A DNA stretch of 64,000 nt from Lawsonia intracellularis PHE/MN1-00 (GTDB taxonomy: Bacteria; Desulfobacterota; Desulfovibrionia; Desulfovibrionales; Desulfovibrionaceae): contig NC_008011.1 of assembly GCF_000055945.1 (NCBI RefSeq), positions 1 to 64,000 on the forward strand, written 5' to 3'. Every line of letters begins with the position of its first letter. Positions within the stretch are counted from its first letter, which is position 1. The notes under the pieces were generated by a model, which was not told where the DNA came from, ran no database searches, and saw nothing but the letters and a program-made list of their open reading frames with translations. A program made the position numbers and the translations under genes. Below are positions 1 to 9,616 of this stretch, piece after piece.

Positions 1-357
1 ATGAAGATCTTTTTATAGAGATAGTAATAAAAAAATGTCAGATAGATATACATTATAGTATAGTAGAGAATATATAAAATGACCAAGTGATATTAAAAGA
101 AAAAGTTAGAAAAATGTATAGTTATTAATTATAGTCTGTTGAAAAAATAAATATATATCTGTTAATAACTTCTTAGAATTTTGTTTAAATTATGTATCTC
201 CAATATATCTGAGAAATCTTAGTAAAATGCCATAATTAATAAAAAATTAAATAAAACAATATATTATGTTATATTTTACTTGGGGGAAATATTCTATAGA
301 TGACTCCTAGAAACACGATAATCCATCTTTGTTTTTTTTTATAACTCTAGGATAATT
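1..357. other. AT-rich region upstream of dnaA
   Basis: No gene is supported here; every frame is short and closed by stops. I looked for DnaA boxes (TTATNCACA and its complement) and AT-rich 13-mers that would mark an origin and saw no convincing box. The last bases before dnaA carry an AGGA ribosome-binding site about five bases from the ATG. The promoter is not clear by eye. Confidence 0.5.
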
Positions 358-1794
358 ATGTCATATATGAATACAACATGGGAAAAAGTCTGTGATAGCC
401 TTCAAAAAAGGCTTAGTCCAGGAACGTTTAAAGTTTGGATTGCTCCATTAGTAGCTTCTGAACACGATGGACAATTATTTCTTTATGCTCCTAGTCTATT
501 TGTTATGAATTGGATTCAGGAGCGTCTTTTTGTAGATATTACTGAAGCTGTGAGTGAAGTTTCAGGAGGGACTATGAAAGTTCAGATTGAAGTAAAATCT
601 AGTGTCCCAGACAAACCACAAGTTTCTTTAACTGATTATAATAATAAACAACATATACCATATAATGGTTTTCCTAATACTAAAGTTTCTATTTCAAGAA
701 GTCATATATCCTCTCAAACAGAACAGTTACCTTTACCTGTTTCATTAGTTAAAGCTCCATTTTCTAGTCGTTCATGGCGTTATAGTTTTGATTCATTTGT
801 TGTTGGTCCTTGTAATAACTTAGCCCATGCTGCTGCACAAAATATGATTAAAGATACAGCCTCAGTAGATACGTTATTTTTAAGTTCTGGTCCAGGTCTT
901 GGAAAAACACATCTTACACAGGCTGTAGGGCAAGCACTTTGTAACATATCTAACAGAGCAAATCCAAAAGTCGAGTATCTAACTGCGGAGGAGTTTTGTT
1001 CTTGTTTTGTGCAGTCATTACGAACAAAAAATGTCGATTCTTTTAAAGGAAGGTTTAGAGATACAGATCTTTTCCTTTTGGAAGATATACATTTTTTACA
1101 AGGTAAAGAGAAGATGCAGGATGAATTGTTAGCAACTATTCGATCATTACAAGGACGAGGAAGTCGTGTTGTTTTAACAAGCTCATTTGCTCCTAAGGAG
1201 TTAAAAAATGTCGATAATCGCCTGGTATCACGATTTTGCTCTGGGTTTTTAGCTGGAATTGAAAAACCCAATGCTGAAACACGTCGGCGTATTTTAATAG
1301 AAAAAGCAAAAGTACATGCTGTCGTGTTATCAGAGGCTGTAGCTGATTTTTTAGCTATGAAGCTTGTAGGAGATATTCGTCAGCTTGAAAGTTCTATTTC
1401 TAACCTTGTACTTAAAGCAAAGCTTTTGGATTGTATGATCTCTATGGATATGGCTAAAGATGTTATAGCTCAATATACACAAGATGATCCATTTATGAAT
1501 ATAGACTCTATTATCCATGCAGTATCAGGAAGCTTTGGATTACAAGCTGAGAAGCTTTATTCACGTAGTCGTAAACAAGATTTTGTTGTTGCTCGAAATA
1601 CAATTTTTTATCTTGCTAGAAAACATACAGATATGTCTCTTCAGGAGATTGGTGATCGTTTTCATAGAAGACATTCAACTGTTTTAAAAGGAATTGCTTC
1701 TATTGAAAGGGAAATTCAAAGAAAGTCACCTACTGGCCGTCAGATTGCTAATACACTTAATTTACTTGAACGTACTAACATTCATTTAAATTGA
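358..1794 (+). CDS. dnaA: Chromosomal replication initiator protein DnaA
   Basis: This is the AAA+ initiator that binds DnaA boxes, melts the origin and recruits the helicase. The 478-residue length is normal for the family. The N-terminal domain I has the W-E-K-V-x-x-x-L and F-K-V-W-I pattern. A variable linker follows, then Walker A (GPGLGKTH, about residues 178-185) and a Walker B-like LLEDIH (about 240). The usual DD of Walker B is ED here. The domain IV DNA-binding helix-turn-helix ends with RRHSTVLKG (about 436). The gene is not followed by dnaN or gyrB but converges on prfA, and no boxes are visible around it. It could therefore be a second, diverged DnaA of the kind some Desulfovibrionaceae have. 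Family assignment is firm; sole-initiator status is not. Confidence 0.95.
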
Positions 1795-1826
1795 ATAGAT
1801 AACTGTATATAAGATAGCGATAGTTA

Positions 1827-2906
1827 TTAACTAGCTATTTGAGTTGCTTGCATTTTTAATGCTTCTGTTTGTGCATGAGTACTAAGAGCATCTATAAATT
1901 CTTGAATTTCACCTTCCATAACCTTTATAAGGCTATAAAGTGTTAGATTAATACGATGATCAGTAACTCGTCCTTGAGGGAAATTATATGTACGGATTCG
2001 TTCTGAACGATCACCAGATCCTACAAGAGCACGTCTAGCATCAGCTTGTTCAATTTCTTGTTGTTCCTGTTTTATTTGTAACAACCGGGAAGAGAGAACC
2101 TTTAGTGCTTTTGCTTTATTTTTATGTTGAGATTTTTCATCTTGGCAGGTGACTACAATACCTGTTGGTATATGGGTAACACGTACTGCAGAGTCTGTAG
2201 TATTAACACTTTGGCCTCCAGGGCCTGATGAGCGAAAAACATCAAATCGTAACTCTTCAGGACGAATTTCAATATCTACATCTTCTGCTTCTGGTAATAC
2301 AGCAACAGTTGCTGCAGAAGTATGGATACGTCCCTGAGACTCTGTTGTAGGTACTCGCTGGACACGATGTGTTCCAGATTCAAATTTTAGACGACTATAT
2401 ACGTTGTCTCCTTGAATAAGTGCAATAATTTCTTTAAATCCACCAGTATCAGAATCACTTTGACTCATAATTTCTACTTTCCAATGCATTTTTTCAGCAT
2501 AGCGGCAATACATTCGAAAAAGGTCAGCTGCAAATAGTGCTGCTTCTTCACCTCCTGTACCAGCACGAATTTCCAGAAGAATGTTTTTTTCATCTAGTGG
2601 ATCTTTAGGTAATAGTAATATTTTTAGCTCATATTCAAGATGAGTTAACTCTAATTCAAGTTTTTTTATTTCTTCAAGTGCCATTTCTTGAATATCAGGA
2701 TCAATATCACTAATAAGTTCTTTGTTTTCACTAAGCTGTTGTTGGAGTTTTTTAAACTGTTGAAAAGTAGTGACTATAGGTTTTAAGTCAGAATGTGTTT
2801 TTGTTAGTTTTCGATATTGTTCTTGATCATTAAAAATATTAGGTTGAGCAAGACTACATTCAATTTCTATAAATTTTTGTTCTAGATTTTCAAGTTTGGC
2901 AAACAT
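1827..2906 (-). CDS. prfA: Peptide chain release factor 1 (RF1)
   Basis: RF1 reads UAA and UAG in the ribosomal A site and triggers peptide release. The universal GGQ catalytic motif is at residues 230-232 (SGPGGQSVN). The stop-codon-reading loop is of the RF1 P-x-T type ([10 protein letters not shown], usually PAT) rather than the SPF of RF2, which decides RF1 over RF2. The 359-residue length is typical. The gene lies downstream of rpmE on the same strand, an order also seen in relatives. The prmC methyltransferase gene that often follows prfA is not next to it, because dnaA converges from the other side with only 32 bases between the stops. Confidence 0.96.
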   Translation of the reverse strand: MFAKLENLEQKFIEIECSLAQPNIFNDQEQYRKLTKTHSDLKPIVTTFQQFKKLQQQLSENKELISDIDPDIQEMALEEIKKLELELTHLEYELKILLLPKDPLDEKNILLEIRAGTGGEEAALFAADLFRMYCRYAEKMHWKVEIMSQSDSDTGGFKEIIALIQGDNVYSRLKFESGTHRVQRVPTTESQGRIHTSAATVAVLPEAEDVDIEIRPEELRFDVFRSSGPGGQSVNTTDSAVRVTHIPTGIVVTCQDEKSQHKNKAKALKVLSSRLLQIKQEQQEIEQADARRALVGSGDRSERIRTYNFPQGRVTDHRINLTLYSLIKVMEGEIQEFIDALSTHAQTEALKMQATQIAS

Positions 2907-3074
2907 AATTTTTCACATGTTAGAAGAAAGAGATGGTTGTATTAGGTATAATTAATACAGTGTGTTGCCATATTAATTTTTATTAATCTATCGTATTAAT
3001 ACTCATAATTATTAAGATAGGAAATAGTTTTACTTGTAGAGAAATGGGTTATTAGAATAGGTAACTATATAAAT

Positions 3075-3102
3075 TTCCTGCCACTCTGTGTAGTAGCAGG
3101 AA
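3075..3102 (-). terminator. Hairpin downstream of rpmE
   Basis: TTCCTGC at 3075-3081 pairs with GCAGGAA at 3096-3102. On the minus strand the hairpin lies 11 bases past the rpmE stop and is followed by a weakly T-rich stretch. It could attenuate transcription between rpmE and prfA rather than end it. Confidence 0.5.
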
Positions 3103-3112
3103 TATACTACTG

Positions 3113-3331
3113 TTAATTGTTTTGTTTATTGTGTTGAGCATATTTTTTACGGAAGCGATCAATTCTACCAGCTGTATCAATAAAACGTTGTTTTCCTGTA
3201 AAAAAAGGATGGCAAGAGGAACAAATTTCAACCTGCACATTTTCACCTTTGGTAGAAAGGGCTTCTATACTAAAGCCACAAGCACAAGTAATAGTTGCTT
3301 TATAAACTTGAGGATGAATATCTTTTTTCAT
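3113..3331 (-). CDS. rpmE: 50S ribosomal protein L31, zinc-binding form
   Basis: L31 is a small protein of the large ribosomal subunit that bridges to the 30S head. I place the start at MKKDIHPQ (3331), the canonical L31 N-terminus, although an in-frame ATG lies three codons upstream (3340). The product is then 72 residues. The CxC (TCACG) and CxxC (CSSCH) pairs mark the zinc-containing version. The HPFFTGKQ segment and the basic RIDRFRKKY tail are characteristic. The gene is the first of an rpmE-prfA pair, with a hairpin between them. No second, zinc-independent L31 copy is seen in the window. Confidence 0.95.
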   Translation of the reverse strand: MKKDIHPQVYKATITCACGFSIEALSTKGENVQVEICSSCHPFFTGKQRFIDTAGRIDRFRKKYAQHNKQNN

Positions 3332-3453
3332 AGAGTACACCTTTCAGATTTTGAACAAATATACATATACTATTTTGTTATGACTAGCAAGCTAATATTT
3401 ATGTGTTATATTATCACTATATATTTTTATAAATAATAAGATGAGAAGAAAGA

Positions 3454-4209
3454 ATGGCCAAACATAAAGTACGTGCTGATGAACTTGTTTTTTTACAAGG
3501 GTTAGCAGAAAGTCGTGAACAAGCTAAACGACTTATTATGGCAGGTAAGGTTACATTAACTAATAATTCTACAACTATACCATTACGTTTGGAAAAACCA
3601 GGACATAAATATCCATTAGAAAGTATCTGCAGTTTAATAGGGGTAGAACGTTTTGTGAGTAGAGGAGCATATAAGCTATTAACTGCTCTAGATTTTTTTA
3701 AAATTGATGTAAAAAGTTGTATTTGTCTTGATGCAGGCGCATCTACTGGTGGGTTTACAGATTGTCTTTTACAACATGGAGCATCTAAAGTATATGCGAT
3801 TGATGTAGGCAAAGGTCAATTACATGAGAAACTGTATACTAATGAACAAGTTATAAATATTGAGGGAGTGAATTTACGTACAGCATCTAAAGATCTTATT
3901 CCTGAAGAAGTAGATATTTTAACTATTGATGTTTCTTTTATATCGCTTACTTTGATTTTACCGTCATGTATACGTTGGCTAAAGGCTTCCGGAATTATTA
4001 TTGCCTTAATAAAGCCTCAATTTGAATTATATCCAGATAAAATAAAAAAAGGTGTAGTAAAAGAAACTAGCTTGCAATATGAAGCAGTAGAAAAAATTAT
4101 TCATTTTTGTCAATCAGAACTTGGACTTATATTTATTGGTGTTGTTCCGTCGGTAATAAAAGGTCCAAAAGGAAATCAAGAATATCTTATTTACTTGAAA
4201 AAACGTTAA
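3454..4209 (+). CDS. tlyA: TlyA-family rRNA 2'-O-methyltransferase
   Basis: TlyA proteins, historically called hemolysin A, methylate cytidine 2'-hydroxyls of rRNA using S-adenosylmethionine. An N-terminal S4 RNA-binding domain (about residues 1-65; ADELVFLQGL, ESREQAKRLIMAGKV) is followed by an FtsJ-like Rossmann methyltransferase. Its SAM loop is CLDAGASTGGFTDCLL and a later acidic strand is DILTIDVSFIS. The 251-residue length is normal. The start has an AGAAAGA ribosome-binding region. The gene is divergent from rpmE and convergent with sodC, separated from sodC by a good terminator. Haemolysin activity should not be inferred from the old name. Confidence 0.93.
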   Translation: MAKHKVRADELVFLQGLAESREQAKRLIMAGKVTLTNNSTTIPLRLEKPGHKYPLESICSLIGVERFVSRGAYKLLTALDFFKIDVKSCICLDAGASTGGFTDCLLQHGASKVYAIDVGKGQLHEKLYTNEQVINIEGVNLRTASKDLIPEEVDILTIDVSFISLTLILPSCIRWLKASGIIIALIKPQFELYPDKIKKGVVKETSLQYEAVEKIIHFCQSELGLIFIGVVPSVIKGPKGNQEYLIYLKKR

Positions 4210-4283
4210 TAATACTTATTATAATTTGTATTCTATATTATGTAGGTATATAAATATAAAGAGGTATGATTATTTATTCATTT

Positions 4284-4320
4284 AAGGAAGAGAAATAGGT
4301 CTACTCCTCTTCCTTTTTTA
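4284..4320 (+). terminator. Rho-independent terminator of tlyA
   Basis: AAGGAAGAG (4284-4292) pairs perfectly with CTCTTCCTT (4307-4315) and runs into a T tract. It lies between convergent tlyA and sodC and may serve both. Confidence 0.75.
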
Positions 4321-4336
4321 CAACAATAATTTTTAA

Positions 4337-4879
4337 CTAGTTTGGTATAACACCACAAGCTATACGAGCACCACCACCGCCAAGAGGAAGAGGTTTATCT
4401 GAATAGTTATCACCACCAGCATGGATCATAACTGTACGACCCTTAATTTCTTTAACTGTTAATCTTGGAGCTAAGAGTGTTTCTTTTGCTATTCCATCAG
4501 CTTTAACTACAAGTCTAGGTAAGTCTCCCTTGTGTCCATTACCAAGAGGTCCTTCATGTTTTCCTGTTTTGTCAGGATCATAATGACCATGAGCTTGGAG
4601 TCCAGCTGTTAGATGTCCATCATGCTCAGCAGGTCCACATGATCCTCCTTCATGGATATGAAAACCATGTTCTCCTGCAGGAAGGCCTTTAAGATCAGTT
4701 TTTATTTGTAGACCTTTATCTGTATCAGTAAAAGTTACTGTGCCTATACTCTGTTTTATTCCATTGTCATCAATCATATGGACTTCTGAAGTAACAGAAC
4801 ATGCTAATACTACACTAGTAATACTAGTTAAGAGAGAAATAGTTACTATTGAAGTAACAAAAAATAGTTTTATTTTCAT
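4337..4879 (-). CDS. sodC: Cu/Zn superoxide dismutase, exported
   Basis: SodC converts superoxide to peroxide and oxygen in the periplasm, where an intracellular bacterium would meet the host oxidative burst. The first 26 residues form a signal sequence whose end, V-L-A-C, fits a lipobox, so the mature enzyme may be a lipoprotein. Copper and zinc ligands are visible in GFHIHEGGSCG, HLTAGLQAHGHYDP and the late HAGGDNYSD. The two cysteines needed for the structural disulphide (GGSCG and ARIACG) are present. At 180 residues it is full length. It stands alone between a convergent tlyA and a long AT-rich gap. Confidence 0.95.
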   Translation of the reverse strand: MKIKLFFVTSIVTISLLTSITSVVLACSVTSEVHMIDDNGIKQSIGTVTFTDTDKGLQIKTDLKGLPAGEHGFHIHEGGSCGPAEHDGHLTAGLQAHGHYDPDKTGKHEGPLGNGHKGDLPRLVVKADGIAKETLLAPRLTVKEIKGRTVMIHAGGDNYSDKPLPLGGGGARIACGVIPN

Positions 4880-5548
4880 AATAAGGAATTCCTTTTTAAT
4901 AACAAATTGTATTATATAATTATTACATTAACATCCTCATATCATTGTATAAAAAAAGAGAGGTATCTGGCAAGTATTACTTATTTATTTTATTGAAATT
5001 TTTTGAAAAATTATTTTTTTCTTACTTATTAATTTTTATAGATAAACTCAAGAGAACAGATTTATTTTATATTTTAACTACTTTTTTTGAGAGGTTTATA
5101 CTTTGGTTAATTGAAGTTTTTTCTATAATGTATAATTATCTTATGATACACTATACCCTTTTTTATTTCCCATATATTTTGGATCTTCATGTTATTATTC
5201 ATTTTATATTATAATATAATGTTATAAAATTGATTTTTTATCGATACTTAGTTTAGTTAACTATCTAAAAAATAAAGACTTAATTTCTAGTTAAAATTAA
5301 TATAGATGGCTTCTTGCAATATTTTTTATGTTAAATATAGATTACATAAATTAAATTTAATTATTACTATGAAATTATTCTTTTAAGCTAAAAATAGCTA
5401 TAACTCATTATTTTTTAATGATAATTTTTATTTATTTCTATAATTAAGAAAAAAGTTTTTGTTTTAATGGCACAAATAGTATATACAACCTAACGACATG
5501 TGTATGTTATACATATGGATACTTTTATAATAAAATGGAGAAAAAGAA
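4880..5548. other. AT-rich spacer between sodC and the nucleotide transporter
   Basis: About 670 bases with divergent genes on either side, so it must hold both promoters. A 89-codon open frame at 4945-5214 begins with TTG, lacks a ribosome-binding site and reads as low-complexity F/L/I/Y, so I do not accept it. No repeat or RNA gene is seen. Confidence 0.5.
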
Positions 5549-7147
5549 ATGAGTGATAAAGGCAAGACAGGTGGATCTATGCCGGAAGAAGATTTTACAG
5601 GCTGGCGTGCTATCCTTTGGCCAGTATATAATTTTGAGTTAAAAAAGTTTTTGCCAATGGGTTTAATGATGTTATGTATCTTATTTATCTACAGGTTAGT
5701 CCGTGATATAAAAGATACATTAATGGTTAGTCAGGCAACAGGCGGTGGTGCTGAAACTTTAGGTTTTCTTAAACTTTGGGGTGTAACTCCTTCAGCTATT
5801 TTATTTATGATAATCTTTGTTAAGCTTGCTAATAAATTAAGTAAAGCAAACTTATTTTATACAATAGTAAGCTTTTTCCTTGGATTTTTTGTTCTATTTG
5901 GCTTGGTAATTTATCCACTGACAGAATACTTTCATATGAGTTATGAAACTATTTCTCACCTTCAGACTACAATGCCAAGATTATATTGGGTATGGCCAAT
6001 TATAGGTAATTGGAGCTATGCAATTTTTTATATTCTTTCAGAACTTTGGGGTAGTGTAGTATTATCAGCTCTATTTTGGCAATTTGCAAATGAAATTACA
6101 AAAATTAGTGAAGCAAAAAGATTTTATAGTCTTTTTGGTTTTGTTGGGAACTTTGGACTATTAGCTTCTGGTTCTATAATTATTATTTGTGCTAATATAG
6201 CAAAAAATAGTGCTGTAGACGGAACAATAGATGTATTTGGAGAAAGTTTAAAGTATCAAATGTTAGCTGTTCTGTTTTTTGGTCTTCTATTACTTTATTT
6301 GTATAGATGGATGAACAAAAATGTTTTAACAGATCCAAAGCTTTATACACCTGGAGCTGGTTCAAAGAAAAAATCTAAACCAAAACTAGGGTTAATTGAA
6401 AGTACAAAATGTATTTTAACTTCAAGATATCTTTTAATGATATCGGCACTAGTCATTGGTTATGGAATTTCTATTAATCTTGTTGAAGGAGTCTGGAAGG
6501 GACAAATAAAACTACTGTATCCTGACCCAAATGATTTTAATGTCTTAATGGGTAAACTGGCTCTAACAACAGGTTTTGTTACAATTATTATCATGTTAAT
6601 TGGAGCTAATATTTTAAGACGTTTTTCATGGAGAACAGCAGCTCTCATTACTCCAATATTTTTAATGGCAACAAGTGTTATTTTCTTTGGCGTCATTATT
6701 TATGAGAATAAGATGGGTCTTGATGCTACCTTATGGGGATTTGGTGTTTTGCTACTTGCTGTTGTAGTTGGTTTAATGCAGAATGCTTTTTCGAAAGGTG
6801 TAAAGTATTCTCTTTTTGATGCTACAAAACAAATGGCTTATATTCCTCTTGATCCTGAATTAAAAGTTAAAGGTCAGGCAGCTGTTGAAATTCTTGCTGG
6901 AAGACTTGGGAAGTCAGGTGGAGCTGCAATTCAATCTATTATGCTTCTAATTATAGGTGGAAATGTAACTTTAGCAAGTCAAGTAGAGTTCTTAGGATCA
7001 GCTGTACTAGTAGTAGTTGCTTTTTGGATTATTTCTGTATTTGGTTTAAGCAAACAATTTGAAACATTACAGTCTGAGCAACAAGCTGAAGAGGCTAATA
7101 GTAAAGAAAATAAAGAAGTTAAAGATGGTGAGCTCTGCACAAACTAA
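5549..7147 (+). CDS. ATP/ADP translocase (nucleotide transporter, NTT family)
   Basis: NTT-family carriers sit in the inner membrane of obligate intracellular bacteria and plastids and exchange host ATP for bacterial ADP. The protein is 532 residues, close to the usual 490-530, with about eleven or twelve hydrophobic segments. Family-typical stretches include RDIKDTLMVSQ near the N-terminus, ELWGSVVLSALFWQFANEIT in the middle and a later KYSLFDATKQMAYIPL. The N-terminus (WPVYNFELKKFLPMG) also fits. A GGAG ribosome-binding site lies eight bases before the ATG. The gene is monocistronic and followed by a hairpin terminator. Lawsonia is known to have such a transporter, which is one reason for the organism call. 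Exact substrate range cannot be read from sequence. Confidence 0.95.
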   Translation: MSDKGKTGGSMPEEDFTGWRAILWPVYNFELKKFLPMGLMMLCILFIYRLVRDIKDTLMVSQATGGGAETLGFLKLWGVTPSAILFMIIFVKLANKLSKANLFYTIVSFFLGFFVLFGLVIYPLTEYFHMSYETISHLQTTMPRLYWVWPIIGNWSYAIFYILSELWGSVVLSALFWQFANEITKISEAKRFYSLFGFVGNFGLLASGSIIIICANIAKNSAVDGTIDVFGESLKYQMLAVLFFGLLLLYLYRWMNKNVLTDPKLYTPGAGSKKKSKPKLGLIESTKCILTSRYLLMISALVIGYGISINLVEGVWKGQIKLLYPDPNDFNVLMGKLALTTGFVTIIIMLIGANILRRFSWRTAALITPIFLMATSVIFFGVIIYENKMGLDATLWGFGVLLLAVVVGLMQNAFSKGVKYSLFDATKQMAYIPLDPELKVKGQAAVEILAGRLGKSGGAAIQSIMLLIIGGNVTLASQVEFLGSAVLVVVAFWIISVFGLSKQFETLQSEQQAEEANSKENKEVKDGELCTN

Positions 7148-7253
7148 GAATATAAAGAACATCAATTAACTTAATAGAAGGAGTTAGGTTAATAACAGGT
7201 TATAACATAATGTTATATGCTTATTCTATGAGTTAATGATTTTTTGATTTTGT

Positions 7254-7300
7254 AACCTAGCACTCTACCTCTACTTAGGGTATGGTGCTAGGTTATTTAT
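7254..7300 (+). terminator. Terminator of the nucleotide transporter gene
   Basis: AACCTAGCAC (7254-7263) pairs with GTGCTAGGTT (7285-7294). Inner TACC/GGTA pairing extends the stem, and ATTTATTATTT follows. Confidence 0.75.
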
Positions 7301-7664
7301 TATTTAACTATTTTATTCAATATTTTTACTATAATACTAGTTGAATAACCGCTTAAAGAAATTGCTTTATTCTTTAAGAGCAACCATGGGAGATATAGGA
7401 AGAAGTCCAAAAATAACTAAGAGCAATTAATATGCAAGGTTAATATTAGCTTTGGGTTTCTTCTTTATACAGAAAAAGTATAGTTAGCTAGTTATTGTTT
7501 AATAAATTACTATAATTTTTGATACATACTCTAGTGAAGTATTATATGTTACAGTAAATATGAAAAAAGTAAATAAAGTTAAATAATTAGTTGTATTATC
7601 TTAACAAGATGAGGAGAAGATATAAAGTAACTATTCAACTTGTATATTTTTATATATTATTTAT
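7301..7664. other. Gene-free spacer
   Basis: AT-rich sequence between a terminator and the end of a broken gene on the opposite strand. I see no open frame, RNA gene or repeat in it. Confidence 0.5.
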
Positions 7665-8928
7665 TTAAGAAAGCTTAAACTCTTCTAAGCTCATAACCTT
7701 AGATTTTAATGGTAGATTTAAGACAAATGTATCATTATCGTTATAGAGAGCTAAGTGATAACGTAGATGTTTGTCTTCTATTTTATGATTTAGATATGGA
7801 ACAATATTTGTTAATTTCTCAAAAGGTATTGCAAAAATATAATCTTTATCCATCATTGCAATAATAAAATACCCTTCATTTGCTGATTGCAAAAAGTTTT
7901 CCATATAGAAATGGTAAACAACCCAGTATGCAAGCTTTTTTTCATAGTATCTCCTAGAAAATGTTATAACAGCACGTATACTTTTATCTGACGATTCAAA
8001 TTATGTTCTTCTATACTTAATAAAAATTGTATTTTTATTTTTAGCTAAAATAGTAATAGCTTGCTGACGTTTCTCTTCAATCAACTCTATAGGTGTACGA
8101 TTGGTTATTCTTTCTTTTTTTAATACAGTATCTATTGGATTACTAGTAGTTTCAGCTGGTTGTTGACAAGGTTCATTAATTAAATCAGTATCTGACTGTG
8201 AATTATTAAATTCTTGTTGTATTATTTCATTTTCAACACTTTTTTCTGCATCTTCAATACTAAGAAAGACAACATCAACTAATCTATCAAGCCTTGTATA
8301 TTCTATAGGTTCAATAAGAGCTCGTATTTTTTCCAATGTATTTATATCTTGTGTCTTCTCTTTAATAAAAACAAGGCTAAGAAGAGCTTCTATACTAATA
8401 AGACGAGCATCCCATGCATAGCGAGATCCCCTAATTTGTGCTTCTAAACTATTTGAATCATCCCTACCAACGACAAATAGTACCATTGCATCTTGTGATA
8501 CATTATTAGTAGTAATACATTGTTTTTTATACGAAAAAACTTGATCAAGCCGTATATTATAATAATCTGTTGTTTTTACTTCAATAATAATATCCCGTGA
8601 CCCATCTATTTTCCAAATTCCATCAAAACCAATAGCGTTTTTTTTTACCTCTATAAAGACCATTTTTGACATTATATCCAAGTCGTCTTCCAAGTTCATT
8701 TGTAATATCTTGTAATACAAAGCCTGAATTATCAAAGGATGATTCTAAACAGTCTTTAATATAAAGAGAGAAATATTTTGTTTGAATTTTAGATAAAAAT
8801 TGTCGTAGCTCTAGTGATGTTGTATTGTTATCCTTTAAGTTACCATCTCCAGCCATAGTAACAATTTGTTTGATACTCATAGAGAGTACATTACTGGAAT
8901 TACCTTCATAAAGATTGAGTAATGCCAT
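7665..8928 (-). pseudogene. Broken restriction-endonuclease-like gene (PD-(D/E)XK type)
   Basis: Three open pieces read as one protein once two lesions are allowed for. Piece 1 (8928 to about 8647) ends in LGRRLGYNVKNGLYRG. A run of nine A on the coding strand (8638-8646) then shifts the frame; eight A would continue into KKNAIGFDGIWKI. Piece 2 holds the nuclease core, with the D of GFDGIW and the E-x-K of IIEVKTTD. It stops at an in-frame TAA (8001-8003). Beyond that stop the same frame stays open to 7665, reading FESSDKSIRAVITFSRRYYE and then the YWVVYHFYMENFLQ-type C-terminal domain seen on related nucleases. I infer a single ancestral gene of about 420 codons, now inactive. No methyltransferase partner is nearby. 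The exact restriction family is not identified. Confidence 0.82.
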
Positions 8929-9353
8929 TCATTAATACCTCTATTTAGTTGTATTTTATACCTAAATACGATTAATAATAATCTATGATTATTTCTAATA
9001 AATACTATTTAAATTTTAATAGTTCTGGAATTTAAATACAATTTTGACTATAGTTATAAATACTATGTAGTGTGGTTTTTGTATATGTATTAGTAGTTAA
9101 CTTTGTTAAATGTAGTCATATTTCTATAGCTAATTCCTTGTCATCCCTAAATATAGTGATAATTTCACCACTATGATATTAATATTAATATGTATATGAA
9201 GAAAGTATGGGTGAGGGAGTATTATAAATAGATATCTTTTTGAGGGAGTATCTTTGACTTATTGATAGAAAAAATACTAATCAATGATAGTGGTTAGTAA
9301 AAGAAATGTAAAATAAGAGGATAAAAAGGGTTTGTATAATAAATTGAAGTAAC
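8929..9353. other. Gene-free spacer before tRNA-Arg
   Basis: AT-rich region upstream of the broken nuclease gene and downstream (3') of tRNA-Arg. It has only weak imperfect hairpins and no supported gene. Confidence 0.5.
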
Positions 9354-9430
9354 TGGTGCGGCTGAAGAGATTCGAACTCCTGACCTACAGGTTCGTAGCC
9401 TGTTGCTCTATCCAGCTGAGCTACAGCCGC
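9354..9430 (-). tRNA. tRNA-Arg (anticodon ACG)
   Basis: The minus strand folds as a complete 77-base tRNA. The acceptor is GCGGCTG/CAGCCGC with discriminator A. The D arm is intact, the anticodon stem ACAGG/CCTGT encloses loop CTACGAA with anticodon ACG, and the T arm contains GTTCGAATC. The terminal CCA is encoded (9354-9356). ACG is normally edited to inosine by TadA to read CGU, CGC and CGA. Confidence 0.96.
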
Positions 9431-9616
9431 ATCTGAAATGGCTTCTACCTTGTGAAGGACATAACGTCAACCTTTTTTATGATTTTTATCCACCATTTTT
9501 ACAGCTTTTGTCCAATTTTTATGTTTTTTATAATTAAATTCAATAGGTTAATCTAGAGTGTCTATTATATTTTATTGTATTCTTTTTATAAGAGATGTTA
9601 GTATTTAATCAAAACC

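Noticed and set aside
1-357. Possible replication origin next to dnaA
   Set aside because: No DnaA boxes or ordered AT-rich repeats seen; AT-richness alone is normal for spacers here.
780-1271. 163-codon minus-strand open frame inside dnaA
   Set aside because: Shadow of the dnaA coding frame; translation lacks domain features.
4945-5214. 89-codon open frame in the sodC-transporter spacer
   Set aside because: TTG start, no ribosome-binding site, low-complexity F/L/I/Y composition expected of open frames in AT-rich noncoding DNA.
5468-5482. TGGCAC resembling a sigma-54 -24 element before the transporter gene
   Set aside because: The required TTGC-type -12 element is absent at the correct distance (GTAT instead).
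8623-8735. Overlapping frames at the A9 tract as a programmed frameshift
   Set aside because: A second lesion (in-frame TAA at 8001-8003) lies downstream in the same gene, so gene decay is the simpler explanation, though slippage was kept as a possibility.
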